A DNA stretch of 64,000 nucleotides, from the NCBI GenBank assembly GCA_025774935.1, contig JALGZK010000005.1, forward strand, positions 124,001-188,000, in the 5' to 3' direction. Positions 61,956 to 64,000 of the stretch are shown here, piece by piece. The notes under the pieces were generated by a model. That model made no database searches, was not told the origin of the DNA, and saw nothing but the letters and a program-made list of their open reading frames with translations. Position 1 is the stretch's first letter, and each line of letters starts with the position of its first letter. The translations under genes were made by a program, and so were the position numbers. Source of the stretch: a bacterium (GTDB lineage: Bacteria > Joyebacterota > Joyebacteria > Joyebacterales > Joyebacteraceae).

Positions 61956-63215
61956 CTACTCCTTCTCGTCGCCGGACGACTCGTCTTCGATCTTGAGTGC
62001 CTGCCCGTTCTTGAGCGTTCGCAGGACCTTGTAGGGTCCCGAGACCACCTTCTGGCCCTCTTCGAGGTCGCCGTCGATCTCGATCGAGAGCTCGTCGGCG
62101 ATCCCTGCCGTCACCGGCACCCAGACCGCTTCGTCCTCTTCGCCCACGACGAAGACACCTTCGATCTCCTTCTCTTCCTCCCGCTCGCTCCGTCTCTTCT
62201 TGGGCTCCTCAGTCTTGGCGTCGTCGCTCTCGTCGCCAGACTCCTCGCCCTCCTTCTCCGCCTCCTCGAGCTCGCTGGGAGTGCGCGAGGCCACCGACTG
62301 GATCGGGACGTTCAGGACGTCCTCGTGGGTCGCGGTGATGATCTCGACGGTTGCCGTCATCCCCGGTCTGAGCGCGTTGTGAGCATTGTCGACGAGCACC
62401 GTCACGAGGAAGTTCGTCACCTCCTCCTGCGTGCCCGCCATGCTCGTGATGCCGGAGTTCCCGACCTCGGTAACGCGTCCCGGGAGGAGCGTGTCAACGA
62501 GCGCCTCCACGTCGATCTCCGCACGCTGGCCGATCTCGACGTCAACGATGTCGGTCTCGTCGATCTCGACCTCGACCTCCATGTGCTCGAGATCCGACAG
62601 CGTCATGAGAACGGTGCCCGGCTGGTTCATCGTGCCGGTGACGACGTTCTCGCCCACCTCGACGTTGAGTCGGGTGACCACACCGTTGATCGGGGAGTAG
62701 AAGACGGTCTTGTCGAGCTGATCCTGGGCGGCTCGCAGAGCGGCCCGCGCCTCCTGACGAGCCTTGCGATACATGACCGCCCGAGCGACGAAGTCGTCGC
62801 GCTCCTTCTCGGAGATGAGATCACGTTCGTACTGGGACTCCGCATCGTTGAGCTCGCGCTCGACCGTGGTGAGCTCCGCGGTCGCCCGCTCGACACGCGC
62901 GCTGGCCTGCTCGACCTGCGAGCTGTACCAGATGTCGTCGAGCCGCATGAGGAACTGGCCCTGCTCGATCACGTCCCCCTCGTCGACGGCGAGCTCCTCG
63001 ATTCGAGCCATCACGCTCGAGCTCACCTGCACCGTCGTCTCGGCCCGGACCCTGCCGGGCCCCGAGACCTTCGACACGAGAGTCCCCCGCTCCACCTCAT
63101 CGACCGTGACGTCGACCTTCTCCTTCCGGTCGATGCCCTGGTTCGCGATGATCGCCCCGACGACGACCAACACGATGACGATGGGGATGATGAGCTTCCT
63201 CCGGTTCACAGCCAT
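61956..63215 (-). CDS. MacA/HlyD-type periplasmic adaptor
   Basis: A 419-residue membrane-fusion protein. A signal anchor (about 8-25, LIIPIVIVLVVVGAIIANQ) is followed by the lipoyl half-motif VQVSSSVMARIEELAVDEGDVIEQGQFLMRLDD, a coiled-coil hairpin (about 95-180), a second lipoyl half with YSPINGVVTRLNVEVGENV, and beta-barrel domains. An unusual highly charged insert (about 320-360, rich in E, K, D and S) separates the barrel from the membrane-proximal domain. It bridges the permease pair and the TolC-like channel. Confidence 0.9.
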   Translation of the reverse strand: MAVNRRKLIIPIVIVLVVVGAIIANQGIDRKEKVDVTVDEVERGTLVSKVSGPGRVRAETTVQVSSSVMARIEELAVDEGDVIEQGQFLMRLDDIWYSSQVEQASARVERATAELTTVERELNDAESQYERDLISEKERDDFVARAVMYRKARQEARAALRAAQDQLDKTVFYSPINGVVTRLNVEVGENVVTGTMNQPGTVLMTLSDLEHMEVEVEIDETDIVDVEIGQRAEIDVEALVDTLLPGRVTEVGNSGITSMAGTQEEVTNFLVTVLVDNAHNALRPGMTATVEIITATHEDVLNVPIQSVASRTPSELEEAEKEGEESGDESDDAKTEEPKKRRSEREEEKEIEGVFVVGEEDEAVWVPVTAGIADELSIEIDGDLEEGQKVVSGPYKVLRTLKNGQALKIEDESSGDEKE

Positions 63216-63240
63216 GGCATGCCCCCTGTAGATTGTGCCA

Positions 63241-64000
63241 CTAGAGCCCGAGGACCCTCTTCATGTCGGCCTTCGCGATCTCGTAGTCGTACACGGCGCG
63301 CACGAGCTCGGCCCTCGCCGTCGAGAACGCGACGCGCGCGTCGATGACGTCGAGCATGCTCGCGGCCCTCAGGCGGAAGCGCTCCTCGGAGATCCTCATG
63401 TCCTCCTCGGCCGACGCCGCGGCCTCCTCCGCCACCTCGACGCTCTCACGCTTCTCGAGGATCGTCAGGCGCGCGGTCTCGATCTCGTACGCGGCCTGGA
63501 GCCTCGCGTCGCGATACGCCAGCTCGAGGCTTCTGAGCGTGGCCTTGCTCCTGTCGGTATTCGCCTTCGTGGAGAGACCGCTGAAGAACGGGAAGTTGAG
63601 CGAGACGCTCGCAGAGCGCGTGTAGTCGTTCCGGAGCTGATCGAAGAACTCCCCGACCGACTCCGGGTTTCTCGAGTACGAGAGCGACAGGTCCAGCGCT
63701 GGCCACCACCCCGCCTTGGAGGCCAGGAGGCTGCGCTTCGCCGCGGTGACGGTCTCTTCCCACGACATCATGTCGGGTCGCCGCGCGATCGCCTCCTCGA
63801 GGGTGAACTCCACCACCTCTTCCTCGCGCTGGTCCTCGGGCGGGTCGACGACCTCAATCTCCGCCATCGGGTCGAGAGCAAGGTAGAGCCTGAGACCCGC
63901 GCGTGAAGTGCCGACGCCCTTCTGCGCCGTGATAAGCACGAGCTCGGCCGACTGAACCTGCACCCGCGCCTTCAGGAGGTCCGAGCGTGACGCGGAGCCC
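63241..64000 (-). CDS. TolC-family outer-membrane channel (5' end beyond the window)
   Basis: The last 253 residues of an outer-membrane factor; the frame stays open through 64000, so the N-terminal part is missing. It has long alternating coiled-coil helices (LRSLELAYRDARLQAAYEIETA and EEAAASAEEDMRISEERFRL) and barrel strands such as ALDLSLSYSRNP and SASVSLNFPFFSGL. AFSTARAELVRAVYDYEIAKADMKRVLGL closes the second repeat in the family manner. It provides the exit duct for the transporter encoded after it, 25 bases downstream. Confidence 0.88.
   Translation of the reverse strand, partial: GSASRSDLLKARVQVQSAELVLITAQKGVGTSRAGLRLYLALDPMAEIEVVDPPEDQREEEVVEFTLEEAIARRPDMMSWEETVTAAKRSLLASKAGWWPALDLSLSYSRNPESVGEFFDQLRNDYTRSASVSLNFPFFSGLSTKANTDRSKATLRSLELAYRDARLQAAYEIETARLTILEKRESVEVAEEAAASAEEDMRISEERFRLRAASMLDVIDARVAFSTARAELVRAVYDYEIAKADMKRVLGL

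Noticed and set aside
1-64000. tRNA or rRNA genes, CRISPR arrays, insertion sequences, prophage genes
   Set aside because: No direct-repeat arrays, transposase or phage motifs, or conserved RNA signatures were seen on either strand.

Overview
This 64 kb window is gene-dense and GC-rich. It comes from a Gram-negative-type (diderm) bacterium that makes lipopolysaccharide. Direct evidence is a nearly complete lipid A/Kdo gene set (lpxA, lpxC-fabZ, lpxD, lpxB, lpxK, waaA), BamA, BamD, Skp/OmpH, TamB, Lol transporter genes, an MsbA-type flippase and several heptosyltransferase-like enzymes. The LpxC-FabZ fusion, PorV/PorQ-like barrels, a FlgD/type-A-like C-terminal domain, a GWxTD-domain protein and an McsA-McsB-ClpC cassette together suggest a lineage in or near the FCB group (for example Eisenbacteria or Krumholzibacteriota-like candidate phyla). 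That placement is inference; no rRNA gene is present to settle it.

Layout. (1) 1-9347, minus strand: an LPS core/oligosaccharide cluster of GT4-type and GT9-type glycosyltransferases with an MsbA-like ABC transporter, behind a candidate promoter near 9500. (2) 9599-11986, plus strand: a large membrane-embedded spermidine-synthase-like protein, ending at a hairpin terminator. (3) 52400 down to 12095, minus strand: an unbroken co-directional run of about 31 genes, most separated by a few bases or overlapping by ATGA/GTGA. In transcription order it holds: an outer-membrane barrel, a secreted FlgD-tailed protein, a PorV-like fusion and BamD; nadD, polA, coaE, prfB (with the programmed +1 frameshift) and lysS; lolC and lolD; mcsA, mcsB and clpC; tamB, bamA, skp, lpxD, lpxC-fabZ, lpxA, a gnnA-like dehydrogenase, lpxB, a DUF374 acyltransferase, waaA and lpxK; nadA and nadB; an AmmeMemoRadiSam pair that carries export signals; and a secreted beta-helix protein with its own promoter. 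(4) 52578-53087, plus strand: a small secreted protein with a good promoter and a strong terminator. (5) 53212-57446: dihydrolipoyl dehydrogenase (minus), aspartokinase (plus) and a YtcJ-like amidohydrolase (minus) whose 3' end overlaps the aspartokinase. (6) 57454-64000, minus strand: a MacAB-TolC-like export operon with a separate ATPase, two different permeases and a GWxTD protein.

The central theme is envelope construction: lipid A synthesis, core glycosylation, flipping, lipoprotein sorting and outer-membrane protein assembly lie in one block, interleaved with replication, translation, NAD and proteolysis genes. No tRNA, rRNA, CRISPR array, insertion sequence or prophage was seen, and no gene-free stretch exceeds about 250 bases. 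The items most worth a second look are the PorV-like fusion beside a CTD-bearing cargo candidate, the exported AmmeMemoRadiSam proteins, the lone gnnA-like gene between lpxA and lpxB with tandem inverted repeats next to it, an SD-masking hairpin before tamB, and a near-leaderless promoter at 52400.
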